From: Paenibacillus sp. FSL H8-0332
Lineage (GTDB): Bacteria; Bacillota; Bacilli; Paenibacillales; Paenibacillaceae
DNA: 64,000 bases
Direction: 5' to 3'
Assembly: GCF_037963835.1 (NCBI RefSeq)
Contig: NZ_CP150145.1
Location: forward strand, 6,076,001-6,140,000
This document shows positions 1 to 11,959 of the stretch, piece after piece. The stretch's first letter is position 1. Every line of letters starts with the position of its first letter. Below the pieces are notes generated by a model. The model made no database searches, was not told where the DNA came from, and saw only the letters and a program-made list of their open reading frames with translations. Position numbers and translations under genes: made by a program.

Positions 1-3503
<3,503 letters not shown>

Positions 3504-3590
3504 GTATTTAGAAAGAGCGATTGCTCATTTTGAAACATCTGACGAGAATTTTCATTCTCATTTTTGGATCTCACCGAAGTGATCTCCAGA

Positions 3591-3614
3591 TACTCACTCG
3601 TTGTTCAGTTTTCA
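3591..3614 (-). other. Upstream arm of 16S precursor processing stem
   Basis: This leader segment pairs with 1841-1865 (see that entry), closing a long helix around 16S. It also contains the CTTTGAAAACTG leader motif that recurs before the 23S gene. Confidence 0.7.
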
Positions 3615-3666
3615 AAGATCAAGTTCATCTTTCGTCACTGTTTTTTGTCTCAGCAGCGACCTTTAT

Positions 3667-3696
3667 AATATATCACAGCGTCCTCGTTTTAGTCAA
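3667..3696 (-). promoter_or_regulatory. rRNA operon promoter, proximal (P2-like)
   Basis: Minus strand -35 TTGACT (3696-3691), 18 bp spacer, -10 TATATT (3672-3667). It lies about 165 bp upstream of the 16S 5' end, as expected for a proximal rrn promoter. Confidence 0.75.
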
Positions 3697-3773
3697 CCTT
3701 TATTTTTAATTTCTTTTTTCGGCTGATTTACGACTGCATTACTGCGCATCGTTATGTCAGAGGGACGAGTTAT

Positions 3774-3803
3774 AATTTATCATAAGAACTGCACCCTAGT
3801 CAA
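3774..3803 (-). promoter_or_regulatory. rRNA operon promoter, distal (P1-like)
   Basis: Minus strand -35 TTGACT (3803-3798), 18 bp spacer, -10 TAAATT (3779-3774). The same -35 and spacing as the proximal promoter support tandem rrn promoters. Confidence 0.65.
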
Positions 3804-3858
3804 CCCTAAATATTATACTCCCTTTCAGCTCTTCTGCAAACTTGGACAAATAAAATAA

Positions 3859-3909
3859 CCCCACAAAGTGAGGCTTTAGCTTCGATGATGACTCAGGTAC
3901 TTTGCGGGG
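3859..3909 (-). repeat. Structured dispersed element, copy 1
   Basis: The core 3860-3895 matches 36910-36945 at 35 of 36 positions. In minus-strand RNA, CCTCAC-TTT-GTGGGG followed by TTATTTTATTT makes a terminator-like hairpin. This copy also has an upstream arm CCCCGCAAAGT (3909-3899) that can pair instead with ACTTTGTGGGG (3869-3859) over 11 bp including one G-U. The two structures are mutually exclusive. The element lies downstream of ygxA and its ordinary terminator, and upstream of the rrn promoters. Function unknown. Confidence 0.65.
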
Positions 3910-3930
3910 GCCCCAAACATATAAATTCTA

Positions 3931-3958
3931 TAAAAAAAGAGAGTACATGTACCCTCTC
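3931..3958 (-). terminator. Terminator of ygxA
   Basis: Minus-strand hairpin with GAGAG/CTCTC outer arms and a TACATGTA centre, followed by a run of seven T. It sits 62 bp after the ygxA stop. Confidence 0.7.
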
Positions 3959-4019
3959 CATTCTCCCGCTAATGCTATCTATATATAGAGCTGTTCCCGC
4001 CAGTAGGCGTACTGTTCAC

Positions 4020-4895
4020 TTAAAGGGTATAACGAATGGTATGACCGTCCCCGGCTTCAACTGCCCATGAGGCGATCTCCCGAATTAATGAACGGGAGAC
4101 AAGCTTGCGGAGTACAAGCGGCAACTCTGCCTGGAGCGGGCTAAGCCCCGAATGCTGCAGAAGCTCCTTAATACTCCATGCCTCCTTACGGCTGCCCAGA
4201 ATATGGAGCAGCATGGCACAGGAATCCTCCATTTTTGACATGAGGGCAAATTCACAGGCGAGCAGGATCAGCTCAATTCTCTGGTCCAAGGTCTCTGTGC
4301 TGATAGTCAATTCTTCGTATAGCTTATGGACCGGGGAGTTCAGGCTTTTCACCTGTCCCCATACTGCCGGTTCCGGGAAATACCCCGCTTCACTTACTTC
4401 AATGCGTGCCCAATGATATAAGGCAATCAGTACGCAATTATAGGCATCCATGGTACACCCTGCTTCAATATAACGCTTGGACTTAATATACATATGTAAA
4501 AAACGGGCGAATTCCATAAACAACACCCGTTCTTTGAGCGGGCCCTCAAACTGGGTAAGCTGCTTGCGCATCTCCGCCAAGATCCCCTTCGGGTCCCAGA
4601 TGACCTCTCCGGATATCAGGCTGCTAACAAGCTCGTTGTTATCCCCGGCCATTACAGCACGTTCCAGTGCAGATAGACCTACATGTACCGATTGCGTCCG
4701 CTTATCAGCGGCAATGCTATGGGTTATGATGCGTTCCGTCTCCTGTTCCTCATGCAGCAGAAGTACCACCATATCAAAATCGTGCAGCAGCGCACTCTGA
4801 AACGTGGCATCCCCTCTTTGCCGCCAAGCAACGGCTCCCAGAACATTCTCCTCAAATGTCTCCCCGCTTAGTAGGGTCAAATTGGACAGTTCCAT
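4020..4895 (-). CDS. ygxA: YgxA family nucleotidyltransferase-like protein
   Basis: A 291-residue soluble protein of the nucleotidyltransferase-like family represented by B. subtilis YgxA; its substrate is unknown. Synteny is the strongest support: in B. subtilis, ygxA also lies beside an rRNA operon together with ygzB and perR, and all three appear here. I chose the ATG at 4895 (protein start MELSNLTLL) because GGAGGG sits 5-8 bases upstream; an ATG 15 bases further up has no such site. No signal peptide or membrane segment is visible. The C-terminal third has a helical, wHTH-like look ('SIKELLQHSGLSPLQAELP'), which is my reading and not a firm domain call. Confidence 0.75.
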   Translation of the reverse strand: MELSNLTLLSGETFEENVLGAVAWRQRGDATFQSALLHDFDMVVLLLHEEQETERIITHSIAADKRTQSVHVGLSALERAVMAGDNNELVSSLISGEVIWDPKGILAEMRKQLTQFEGPLKERVLFMEFARFLHMYIKSKRYIEAGCTMDAYNCVLIALYHWARIEVSEAGYFPEPAVWGQVKSLNSPVHKLYEELTISTETLDQRIELILLACEFALMSKMEDSCAMLLHILGSRKEAWSIKELLQHSGLSPLQAELPLVLRKLVSRSLIREIASWAVEAGDGHTIRYTL

Positions 4896-4911
4896 ACTTC
4901 CCTCCATCAAA

Positions 4912-4941
4912 TTTGGCGATTTTGCATCCGTCAGTTATAAT
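4912..4941 (+). promoter_or_regulatory. Putative promoter of ygzB
   Basis: TTTGGC (4912-4917), 18 bp, TATAAT (4936-4941). The -10 is perfect and the -35 is weak. It lies in the divergent gap between ygxA and ygzB, about 80 bp upstream of the ygzB start. Confidence 0.45.
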
Positions 4942-5023
4942 CTCTATACATAATCTTATTCTACATATTCATGCCAGTTCCTCCTGAACAACCGAACTAT
5001 ATTTCAGTTAGGAGATCATACTC

Positions 5024-5389
5024 ATGAAATTTAAATCAGCCAAAATCAATGCTTTTCGCACCTGGGGACTGCTTCTGACCATGCTGGGCATGGGGCTTAT
5101 GATCATGGGAACTGCAGGTATTGTCTTCTGGGGATCTGCCGGCAAGGTAGTTGCTGCTGTCGGTCTTGTCATTGGACTCGTCTCCATGATGGCCAGTCTG
5201 GCTATTTATTTCTGGGCGGGCATGCTCTCCACCAGTGCGGTTCAGGTGGAATGTCCGGAGTGCCATAAGCTGACCAAAATGCTGGGCAAAACCGACCGCT
5301 GCATGTTCTGCCACACCGTCCTCACCATGGACCCTGCACAAGCTACCATTACTGCCGAAGAGCTTGAACTCCAGCAGCTTAAACATTGA
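5024..5389 (+). CDS. ygzB: YgzB family (DUF2614) membrane zinc-ribbon protein
   Basis: A 121-residue protein with two membrane segments (about 15-37 and 43-68) and a C-terminal zinc ribbon, CPEC at 77-80 and CMFC at 93-96. This is the DUF2614 (YgzB) arrangement; the function is unknown. It is divergent from ygxA, and perR lies 2 kb away, preserving the B. subtilis neighbourhood with a GH18 gene in between. The ribosome binding site TTAGGAGAT precedes the ATG. It ends before a bidirectional terminator shared with the convergent GH18 gene. Confidence 0.88.
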   Translation: MKFKSAKINAFRTWGLLLTMLGMGLMIMGTAGIVFWGSAGKVVAAVGLVIGLVSMMASLAIYFWAGMLSTSAVQVECPECHKLTKMLGKTDRCMFCHTVLTMDPAQATITAEELELQQLKH

Positions 5390-5451
5390 ACGTGTTCAGG
5401 CAGCGTTGACTCCAATCATTTGTTGTTATGCGGATATTCGGATTTCCTTGC

Positions 5452-5490
5452 AAAAAAAGGTGTTGTCCTCTCCAGGACAACACCTTTTTT
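5452..5490. terminator. Bidirectional terminator between ygzB and the GH18 gene
   Basis: Near-perfect hairpin with arms AAAGGTGTTGTCCT and AGGACAACACCTTT around a 4-nt loop. A-rich and T-rich flanks on both sides allow use from either strand. Confidence 0.9.
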
Positions 5491-5516
5491 ATGATTATGA
5501 TGAGCAGGAGATAATC

Positions 5517-7238
5517 TTATTTTATAATTCCCTTCAATGCTTCCCAAGCCTCCGGACTGGCGAAGCTCCGGTTCCAGGCTGCCACACCGCCCAGTTTCAA
5601 GGATTGGGCCAACTCTACCCTTGCTGTGAGCGAGGTGGTGTCCTCGATCCAGATTTTGCGGAGAACATCCTCCTCCTTATACTCCACGTAGTTCTGTCCG
5701 GCTTCCTTATCGAATACCGGTTTCAGCTTCTTCTCAGCAATGATCTCCTTGACCGCATTCATGCTGACGGCCTTGGAGCTTACCTTGGTCTTGCCCTTCT
5801 CGGTGGCTTCCGTCCAAATCCGCGTATAAAGCGGCACTCCCAGAATCAACTTCTCTGCCGGTACCTCATCCTCCTCGATAATCCGGTTCAAAGAACTCTT
5901 AACCCATGGTAGAGAGGCTACTGAACCTGCGACCGGACTGGCTGCCCAGTGTTCATCGTAGGCCATTATAACCAGGAAGTCGGATACGGCGGCAAGCGCC
6001 CGGCGGTCGAGGAACATGGACCACATCTCGCTCTTGGACTTCGGCGTCACATCAATAGAGACAATCAGATTCCGGCTCTGGGCCATCGGCTTCAGTTCCC
6101 GCATGAACTGCGTTACGTTCGGTCCATCCTTGGTGTACACATTCTCGAAGTCGATATTAATGCCGTCTAAGTTATACAGGTCTGCATACTTTAGCATCTG
6201 AACAATGGCATTCATCCTATTGTCATATGTGGACAAGGCTTCAGTAGTCAAATCGGGTTCAAAGCTGTTGCTCAGCAGTCCCCATACCTCCATCCCCTGA
6301 TTATGCGCCCAATCCACATAGGAACGGTCAGCCTGGCTGCGCACATTACCGTTCACATCAATAATGCTGAACCAGGTAGGGCTAACTACGTTAACTCCCG
6401 GCAAATCAGCAAATTTGGCCGGATTCGGCTTGCGTTCGTACACGGCTTCCCAGAACATGTTAACAGGCTTGCCCTTCCAGCTGCGCTCGGCGCGTGTAGG
6501 CGCTGCGGGCTGTTTCTCTACTGTTGTGGTTCCGTCTGCGGTAATATCATCCGCTTGGACATAGCCTGCATAACCGTTGTCAAGCTGAGCATATACCCAG
6601 TCCTTCGTGTCCGTGTTCCAGATTCGTACGACATCCCCAGGGTTCATATCAGCAAAAATCGGTGCATGCACCGAGGGTTCACTGCGCAGGGCTTTGGTCT
6701 TTCCGCCTTCCTCACCCTTCACTTTGCCAAGCGGCACCGATTCTCCCGCAGTCATCAGCAGTACCGCACCGGTAGCCGTATCCTCATTGATCTCGAAGCC
6801 GTACAAATTCTCCAGCGTGTCTACCGGAAGGTAGGTCACTTTATCCTTAACCTCAGGAGCAAGGCGAAGCTGCAGAGGTTCATTGTTCAGACTTGCTGCT
6901 GTTGATTCCTCCTGCATATACAGGAGACTGCTGTCCGTCGAGAGAATTACAGATTTGCTCTTGTCTTCATAACGGATAGAAGGGTCTACGTATTCCTGTA
7001 AAAAAGGCAGAGGTAACAGCATACTATCCCCTGTACCTGAAGCAGAGTATCCCGTAAGCTGTCCCTTCACAAAAATCGGCTTGTCCAGCCCCTTCCAGTC
7101 CGGGTCCAGATGCTGGCGGTTCGGCAGTACATAATAAACAACCCAAAAGGCTGCGGCGGCTATGATGACAAGTCCCAATAAGCGGCGAAAAAGACTTCCA
7201 CGCTTTTTGACGCGTCCTTGTCTCTGTCTTCTGTCCAA
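5517..7238 (-). CDS. Membrane-anchored GH18-family glycoside hydrolase with SH3-like domain
   Basis: A protein of about 573 residues. After a basic cytoplasmic N terminus comes one membrane anchor (about residues 18-38), then a region resembling the copper-amine-oxidase-type stalk domain (about 55-165), an SH3-like domain (about 180-235, with GYAGYVQADD), and a C-terminal GH18 barrel. The chitinase-type motif LDGINIDFE is intact, with D358, D363 and E365. Related Bacillus proteins (YdhD, YaaH) act on peptidoglycan or cortex during sporulation or wall turnover; a similar wall role is inferred. I chose the TTG at 7238 because GGAGG lies 7 bases upstream. A longer frame starting at 7256 would place the start before that site. 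It converges with ygzB and is followed by a shared terminator. Confidence 0.85.
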   Translation of the reverse strand: MDRRQRQGRVKKRGSLFRRLLGLVIIAAAAFWVVYYVLPNRQHLDPDWKGLDKPIFVKGQLTGYSASGTGDSMLLPLPFLQEYVDPSIRYEDKSKSVILSTDSSLLYMQEESTAASLNNEPLQLRLAPEVKDKVTYLPVDTLENLYGFEINEDTATGAVLLMTAGESVPLGKVKGEEGGKTKALRSEPSVHAPIFADMNPGDVVRIWNTDTKDWVYAQLDNGYAGYVQADDITADGTTTVEKQPAAPTRAERSWKGKPVNMFWEAVYERKPNPAKFADLPGVNVVSPTWFSIIDVNGNVRSQADRSYVDWAHNQGMEVWGLLSNSFEPDLTTEALSTYDNRMNAIVQMLKYADLYNLDGINIDFENVYTKDGPNVTQFMRELKPMAQSRNLIVSIDVTPKSKSEMWSMFLDRRALAAVSDFLVIMAYDEHWAASPVAGSVASLPWVKSSLNRIIEEDEVPAEKLILGVPLYTRIWTEATEKGKTKVSSKAVSMNAVKEIIAEKKLKPVFDKEAGQNYVEYKEEDVLRKIWIEDTTSLTARVELAQSLKLGGVAAWNRSFASPEAWEALKGIIK

Positions 7239-7373
7239 AATAGGTCCTCCAAACAATATATTGAATTTTTAAATGCAGGCAACGCTTCTGTTAAGTATAC
7301 GCCATGCAGGCGAGCTTGGTTGCGCGAATCTCTTGGAAGGTTTGTATTTTTGTAACAGCTTCATTCTCTCTTC

Positions 7374-7417
7374 ATACAAAAAAGCGTGCAGAATCCGCAT
7401 TCGGACTCTACACGCTT
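7374..7417 (-). terminator. Terminator of perR
   Basis: Minus-strand stem AAGCGTG.AGA.TCCG with an AATG loop, followed by a run of seven T, about 20 bp after the perR stop. Confidence 0.85.
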
Positions 7418-7434
7418 ATAGATAAACTTGCATT

Positions 7435-7866
7435 TCAGTGCCGCTTCTCGCCGCAGCCTTTACAGACACCATATAGTTCCATACGTAATCCATGAATCTT
7501 GAAGCCTGTGGCCAACTCGGCCTGATGCTCTACTTCATGGAGAGAGGAATAACTGAAATCCTCAATCTTGCCGCATTCCTGACAGATAACATGATAATGA
7601 TCAGATACATTGGCGTCGAAACGGCTGGAATTATCACCGTAGGTCAGCTCACGGACCATACCTGCTTCCATGAACATCTTAAGATTGTTATACACAGTTG
7701 CCACACTCATGCTCGGAAACTGAGGCTCAAGCGCCCGGTAGATGTCGTCTGCCGTAGGATGATTCATCGCTTCCATCAGATACGTTAGAATCGCATGACG
7801 CTGAGGCGTAATACGGACACCGGTTGTCTTCAATTGCTCCAATGCATGCTGTACGCCACTACCCAT
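7435..7866 (-). CDS. perR: Peroxide-responsive repressor PerR (Fur family)
   Basis: A 143-residue Fur-family regulator. Every PerR metal ligand is visible, offset by one from B. subtilis: Fe/Mn site H36, D84, H90, H92 and D103; structural zinc C95, C98, C135 and C138. The aspartate at 103 is the residue that marks PerR among Fur proteins. In the family, H2O2 oxidises the site histidines and releases genes such as katA, ahpCF and hemA. The ATG at 7866 is preferred over the upstream GTG at 7875 because AAAGGCGG is 8 bases from the ATG and would abut the GTG. A PerR-box match overlaps its promoter region, so it is probably autoregulated. Confidence 0.93.
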   Translation of the reverse strand: MGSGVQHALEQLKTTGVRITPQRHAILTYLMEAMNHPTADDIYRALEPQFPSMSVATVYNNLKMFMEAGMVRELTYGDNSSRFDANVSDHYHVICQECGKIEDFSYSSLHEVEHQAELATGFKIHGLRMELYGVCKGCGEKRH

Positions 7867-7894
7867 CCATGCCACCGCCTTTGATTATACAACT

Positions 7895-7943
7895 TAATAA
7901 TAATTCTAATGTAATTGTATGACTCTGCTTTTAGCGTTGTCAA
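7895..7943 (-). promoter_or_regulatory. perR promoter with PerR box
   Basis: Minus-strand -35 TTGACA (7943-7938), 18 bp, -10 TACAAT (7919-7914). Just downstream lies TTAGAATTATTATTA (7909-7895), which matches the 7-1-7 PerR box TTATAATNATTATAA at all but two positions. This placement fits autorepression. Confidence 0.75.
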
Positions 7944-7991
7944 TGAAGTCATTACATTATATTCATTATTATATAATAAAAATTCCTTAAT

Positions 7992-9917
7992 TCAATATTT
8001 GCTCACATTTAAATTGCTGTTTCCGTCTACACGCAGCTTGAATTCGCCGGTTCCGATCTGGCCGGAAAGCACTTTTTTGTCAATCACGAGCCCTGGCAGG
8101 TCTGTTACTATATCTCCATAGCCGCTGGAGCCCTCCACCGTATAATTACCCGTTAACGGCAGGAACAGTTCAATATCCCCCACTGCACTGTAAATATCCC
8201 AGTCTCCCCCGAAATCTCCGGAGCGGACACTGATCCGGCCGTTCAGGGATTCGGCATGCAGCTTGGCTCTTGCTCCGGATACCTCAACATTGCCGTTCTT
8301 CGTGGACAGATCCAGCGTATCCCCGCTGTCATATGCCGTGATATTGCCGACCGCCGTTGACATCTTCAAGGCACCTCTGACGTCCCAGGCCCCCATATCG
8401 CCTCCGCTTGTCCCCAGCTCCACATTGCCCAGGACATCTCTGGCGCGCACCGCGCCGTTTAAGGTTTTACCTTTTACATTACCGTAAATGCGGTGCAGGA
8501 TCAGCTCCCCGTTCCCGGTCTCCAGCGAGATGTCGGCAATGGCCTCCACATTCTGCAGTGTTATTCCGCCATTCATCGTACGGACGTTCAGGTCGAACCG
8601 CCGGTCTTCCGGCAGGGAGATATCGAGGTTGATCCGCGGCTGGCGTTTGCCGGATTCACCGTACGCCTTACTCTGGGGTGTGATCTTGATCGTTGTTCCC
8701 TCTGTCACCTCGACAAAAGACTGATCGGCTATGGATTCAGCCAGTACCCCGTCCAGCTGGTCCACCCATACGGTTGCCGTAATCTCGATATCCTCCACAG
8801 CAGCCCGGTGAATGAGAATATCTCCATTTATAGCGTCGATATTGACCTTGGAGGTGTTCAGTTCGACCGGAACCATCAGCGGAGCCTTCTGATAAGAGCT
8901 TCCTTCCGCTTCCCCGTAATCGACTGCCGCCACGGTCAGGTTAAGACTCACCTTGTTCCACAGATGCAGATAGTGCTCCTGCTCGGTTACGATGAACACA
9001 CAGGCAGCCAGTATTACCGCAGAGAACAATCCCCGCAGATCCATCCTAGCTCTTCCGGCAGTACCGCTCTGCTTCAGACGGCGGAAAAGAATATAGATCA
9101 GCAGATACTCTACTCCCCATAATACCGGAATGATAGGCCACCATTTGAGCAGCAGCATCATATAATCCGTTCCATCGCGCCAGTCCAGGAGAAGCAGAAT
9201 TCCGACAGCAGCCAGTGTTACTGAGGCCGTATATCTGCCGATCCGCCGCTTCTTCCGTTCCTTGTCCTGACGCGCTATGGAGTCCCGGGCCATCTCTCTG
9301 ATTCCCATAAGCAGGCCAAGGCCTATCAGCACCACGGAGGCGGCAGCACCGGCAGAGGTCTCAATGAATCCCCGAAGCCAGGGCGGCTTTTGCTGGAAAA
9401 GAAAGAGCAGCGCTCCGCCGATAAGCAGCAGGAGGCCAAAGGAAATCCCCGGCTCGCTGATCCTTACCCGGCGTCTTGATGATGTACTAGACTGGATGGT
9501 CTCCAGCTCTTCTGGATCATGCTCATCAGGAAACCGCAGAATCCGGTCTGCGTTCTGGAGCGCGTCGAATACATTATAGAAGTATAATACCGGAATCAGC
9601 AGCCCCAGCAAGATCAGCAATGGTACATTAATTTGCATCCCGATAGATGAGAAATACAGCAGCGCCACAATATCCAGCACAATTAGGAAAATGACAGAAA
9701 TCCCTTTGCGGAGCAGCCCGAGATAGAGATGTCCCGTGCCAGGAAGCACTGCAGCCAGCAGGCCGGCTATAAATTTACGTTTGCGCGGACGGCGTTTGGG
9801 ACGGGGAGGGATGTAGGGGGCCTTCATTTCTTCATCAGCTTCAGACAGCGGCAAGCCTGCCTCATTCTCTTCCTCCAGCACGGGAAGCTCCTCATGATTC
9901 TGTTGACCGGAATTCAT
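7992..9917 (-). CDS. Multi-pass membrane protein with C-terminal DUF4097 beta-repeat domain
   Basis: A 641-residue protein. The N terminus is acidic, then strongly basic (about 40-48, PKRRPRKRK). About eight membrane segments follow (near 49, 73, 97, 157, 189, 230, 255 and 296). From about 345 to the end is a DUF4097-type beta-strand repeat region with recurring patterns such as 'GDILI', 'NGGITLQNV', 'GNGELILH' and 'SLNGRISVRSG'. Similar C-terminal regions occur in LiaF/LiaG-like envelope stress proteins and putative adhesins, so an envelope role is likely but unproven. The ATG at 9917 is preceded by AGGAGG. No clear terminator separates it from perR downstream. Confidence 0.7.
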   Translation of the reverse strand: MNSGQQNHEELPVLEEENEAGLPLSEADEEMKAPYIPPRPKRRPRKRKFIAGLLAAVLPGTGHLYLGLLRKGISVIFLIVLDIVALLYFSSIGMQINVPLLILLGLLIPVLYFYNVFDALQNADRILRFPDEHDPEELETIQSSTSSRRRVRISEPGISFGLLLLIGGALLFLFQQKPPWLRGFIETSAGAAASVVLIGLGLLMGIREMARDSIARQDKERKKRRIGRYTASVTLAAVGILLLLDWRDGTDYMMLLLKWWPIIPVLWGVEYLLIYILFRRLKQSGTAGRARMDLRGLFSAVILAACVFIVTEQEHYLHLWNKVSLNLTVAAVDYGEAEGSSYQKAPLMVPVELNTSKVNIDAINGDILIHRAAVEDIEITATVWVDQLDGVLAESIADQSFVEVTEGTTIKITPQSKAYGESGKRQPRINLDISLPEDRRFDLNVRTMNGGITLQNVEAIADISLETGNGELILHRIYGNVKGKTLNGAVRARDVLGNVELGTSGGDMGAWDVRGALKMSTAVGNITAYDSGDTLDLSTKNGNVEVSGARAKLHAESLNGRISVRSGDFGGDWDIYSAVGDIELFLPLTGNYTVEGSSGYGDIVTDLPGLVIDKKVLSGQIGTGEFKLRVDGNSNLNVSKY

Positions 9918-9954
9918 TCTCGGTACTCCTCCTTTCTAAAATGGGATGTACTTG

Positions 9955-10428
9955 TCATTTCAGCCTGCCTGTCCGGTGGAACTCCAGCAACTCTACTCCC
10001 GGAACCACCTCTTCGGACCCCACAGGAATGAACCCGTGCTTGGTATAGAGCGTCACTGCCGGAAGGTTCAGCTTCCCCGTAGAAACGATAAACTGCTCCA
10101 TCTCCGCATAACGGTCAAAGATAAATTCTAACAGTCTTCCGGCCACGCCTTGGCGGAAATGGTCCGGGCTGACCATCATCCGGGTAACGGTTAGCTTGCC
10201 GGGAGACTCCTGGGTGACTGCAACAGCGCCGAGCAGCTCCTCCGTCTCATCGAAGCAGCCGTAGAACTCCTCTGTAACCCGGCTGAGCATGTCCCTCGTC
10301 TCGAGCAGCGGCGGTATGTCACGAAACCCGATGATCTCCGCCTCCAGGCGGTACGCCTTATGCTGAAGGCTCCATAGCTCATCCAGCATGATCTCATCCT
10401 GCAGATTCAGCTTCACTATTGTATCCAT
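9955..10428 (-). CDS. GNAT family N-acetyltransferase
   Basis: A 157-residue GNAT enzyme, predicted to transfer acetyl from acetyl-CoA to an unknown amine. The acetyl-CoA-binding region is 'MMVSPDHFRQGVAGRLLEFIF', the usual motif A pattern (Q/R-x-x-G-x-G/A), and it ends with the common 'LYTKHGFIPVG' strand. I chose the ATG at 10428 (protein start MDTIVKLN) because AGGGG lies about 10 bases upstream; the frame extends 16 residues further, but without a ribosome binding site. A strong GNRA-loop hairpin lies just upstream, between it and gatB. Confidence 0.8.
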   Translation of the reverse strand: MDTIVKLNLQDEIMLDELWSLQHKAYRLEAEIIGFRDIPPLLETRDMLSRVTEEFYGCFDETEELLGAVAVTQESPGKLTVTRMMVSPDHFRQGVAGRLLEFIFDRYAEMEQFIVSTGKLNLPAVTLYTKHGFIPVGSEEVVPGVELLEFHRTGRLK

Positions 10429-10450
10429 CCGTACATTCCCCTTATATACT

Positions 10451-10485
10451 GCACAGGGGCCTGCCGTTGCCGACAAGCCCTGTGC
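10451..10485 (-). other. Strong RNA hairpin between gatB and the GNAT gene
   Basis: Minus-strand RNA forms a stem of about 15 bp (GCACAGGGC to GCCCCTGTGC, with one bulge) capped by a GCAA tetraloop. No T-run follows, so it may be a weak terminator, an RNA-stability hairpin or a processing site after gatB. Confidence 0.5.
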
Positions 10486-10512
10486 CCAAGATTCTATAAT
10501 CTATTACCCAAT

Positions 10513-11946
10513 CTAGCTGTTCAGCACTTCTGCAAGCAATGTGTTCACAAGACCCGGGTTCGCTTTCCCTTTGCTTGCCTTCATGACCTGTCCTACAAGG
10601 AAGCCGATCGCTTGTTTCTTGCCGGCCTTGTAGTCTTCGACAGATTGCGGATTAGCAGCGACCACTTCCTGTACGATTTTCTTAATCGCACCTTCATCAC
10701 TAATCTGCACTAGACCCTTTTCTTCAACGATAACTGCAGGCAGCTTGCCGCTCTCCAGCATTTCTTTGAACACGGTTTTGGCAATTTTGCTGCTGATGGT
10801 TCCGCCTGCGATCAGGCCGATCATCTCGCCCAGTCCCTGCGGCGTAATCTTCACCTGGGATAATTCCAGATTATTGCTGTTCAAATATCCCAGCAGGTCT
10901 CCCATCATCCAGTTGGCGACAGCCTTGGCATCCTGTGTATAAGCCAGACTGCCTTCAAAGAAGTCGGCAAGCGGCTTGGATGAGGTAAGCACTCCCGCAT
11001 CATAGGCAGTCAGGCCAAATTCTTCGCTGTAACGGGCCTGCCGGGCATCTGGAAGCTCCGGAATGGTGGCACGGATCTGTTCCTTCCAGGAATCACTGAT
11101 ATGCAGCACGATAAGATCCGGGTCCGGGAAATAACGGTAGTCATGGGCTTCTTCTTTACCGCGCATAGACAAGGTCTTGCCCCCAGCTTCATCCCAGCGG
11201 CGGGTCTCCTGCACAACGATCCCGCCGTCATCCAGAATCTCTCCCTGACGGAGTTGTTCGTACTCCAGCCCGCGGAGAACCCCGCGGAAGGAGTTCATAT
11301 TCTTCAGCTCCGCCCGGATACCGAATTCCTCCTGCCCTTCCGGGCGCAGGCTGATATTGGCGTCACAACGCATCGAGCCTTCTTCCATCTTCACATCGGA
11401 TACATCGCAATACTGCATGATGGCGCGGATCTTCTCCAGATAAGCACGCGCCTCCTCAGGCGAACGCAGATCAGGCTCAGAGACAATCTCAATAAGCGGA
11501 GTCCCCACCCGGTTGAAGTCAACCAGTGAAGCAAATCCTCCATCCACATGAGTCAGCTTGCCCGCATCCTCCTCCAGATGAAGACGGGTGATGCCGATCC
11601 GTTTGGTCTCTCCATTCACTTCAATATCAATCCAGCCGTTCAGGCCGATAGGCTGATCAAATTGCGAAATCTGGTAGGCCTTCGGGGAATCGGGGTAGAA
11701 ATAGTTTTTGCGGTCGAATTTGCTGACATCGCCAATCGTACAGTTCAGAGCCATTGCGGCTTTCATGGCGTACTCTACAGCCTGCCGATTAAGAACCGGC
11801 AATACGCCGGGGTGGCCCAGACAGACCGGACAGGTATGGGTATTAGGCGGAGCGCCGAATTCTGTGGAGCAGCCGCAGAAGATTTTGGACTTGGTATGAA
11901 GCTCCACATGAACTTCAAGCCCGATGACCGTTTCATATTTAGACAT
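10513..11946 (-). CDS. gatB: Aspartyl/glutamyl-tRNA amidotransferase subunit B
   Basis: The B subunit of the GatCAB complex, 477 residues. The complex converts misacylated Glu-tRNA(Gln) and Asp-tRNA(Asn) to Gln-tRNA(Gln) and Asn-tRNA(Asn) in the cytoplasm. The N terminus (YETVIGLEVHVEL), the 'DRKNYFYPDSPKAYQISQ' block and the C-terminal YqeY-like tail ('GFLVGQVMKASKGKANPGL') are all characteristic. The ATG at 11946 fits the family start; an ATG four codons earlier directly abuts the AAGGG. Unusually, about 300 bp of repeat-like sequence separates it from gatA; in most Firmicutes these genes are nearly contiguous. Confidence 0.96.
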   Translation of the reverse strand: MSKYETVIGLEVHVELHTKSKIFCGCSTEFGAPPNTHTCPVCLGHPGVLPVLNRQAVEYAMKAAMALNCTIGDVSKFDRKNYFYPDSPKAYQISQFDQPIGLNGWIDIEVNGETKRIGITRLHLEEDAGKLTHVDGGFASLVDFNRVGTPLIEIVSEPDLRSPEEARAYLEKIRAIMQYCDVSDVKMEEGSMRCDANISLRPEGQEEFGIRAELKNMNSFRGVLRGLEYEQLRQGEILDDGGIVVQETRRWDEAGGKTLSMRGKEEAHDYRYFPDPDLIVLHISDSWKEQIRATIPELPDARQARYSEEFGLTAYDAGVLTSSKPLADFFEGSLAYTQDAKAVANWMMGDLLGYLNSNNLELSQVKITPQGLGEMIGLIAGGTISSKIAKTVFKEMLESGKLPAVIVEEKGLVQISDEGAIKKIVQEVVAANPQSVEDYKAGKKQAIGFLVGQVMKASKGKANPGLVNTLLAEVLNS

Positions 11947-11959
11947 AGATAATCTCATC

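Noticed and set aside
7966..7979. Perfect palindrome TTATTATATAATAA between perR and the DUF4097 gene
   Set aside because: It resembles a PerR or Fur box at first sight, but the PerR 7-1-7 spacing does not fit, and AT-rich DNA gives such palindromes by chance.
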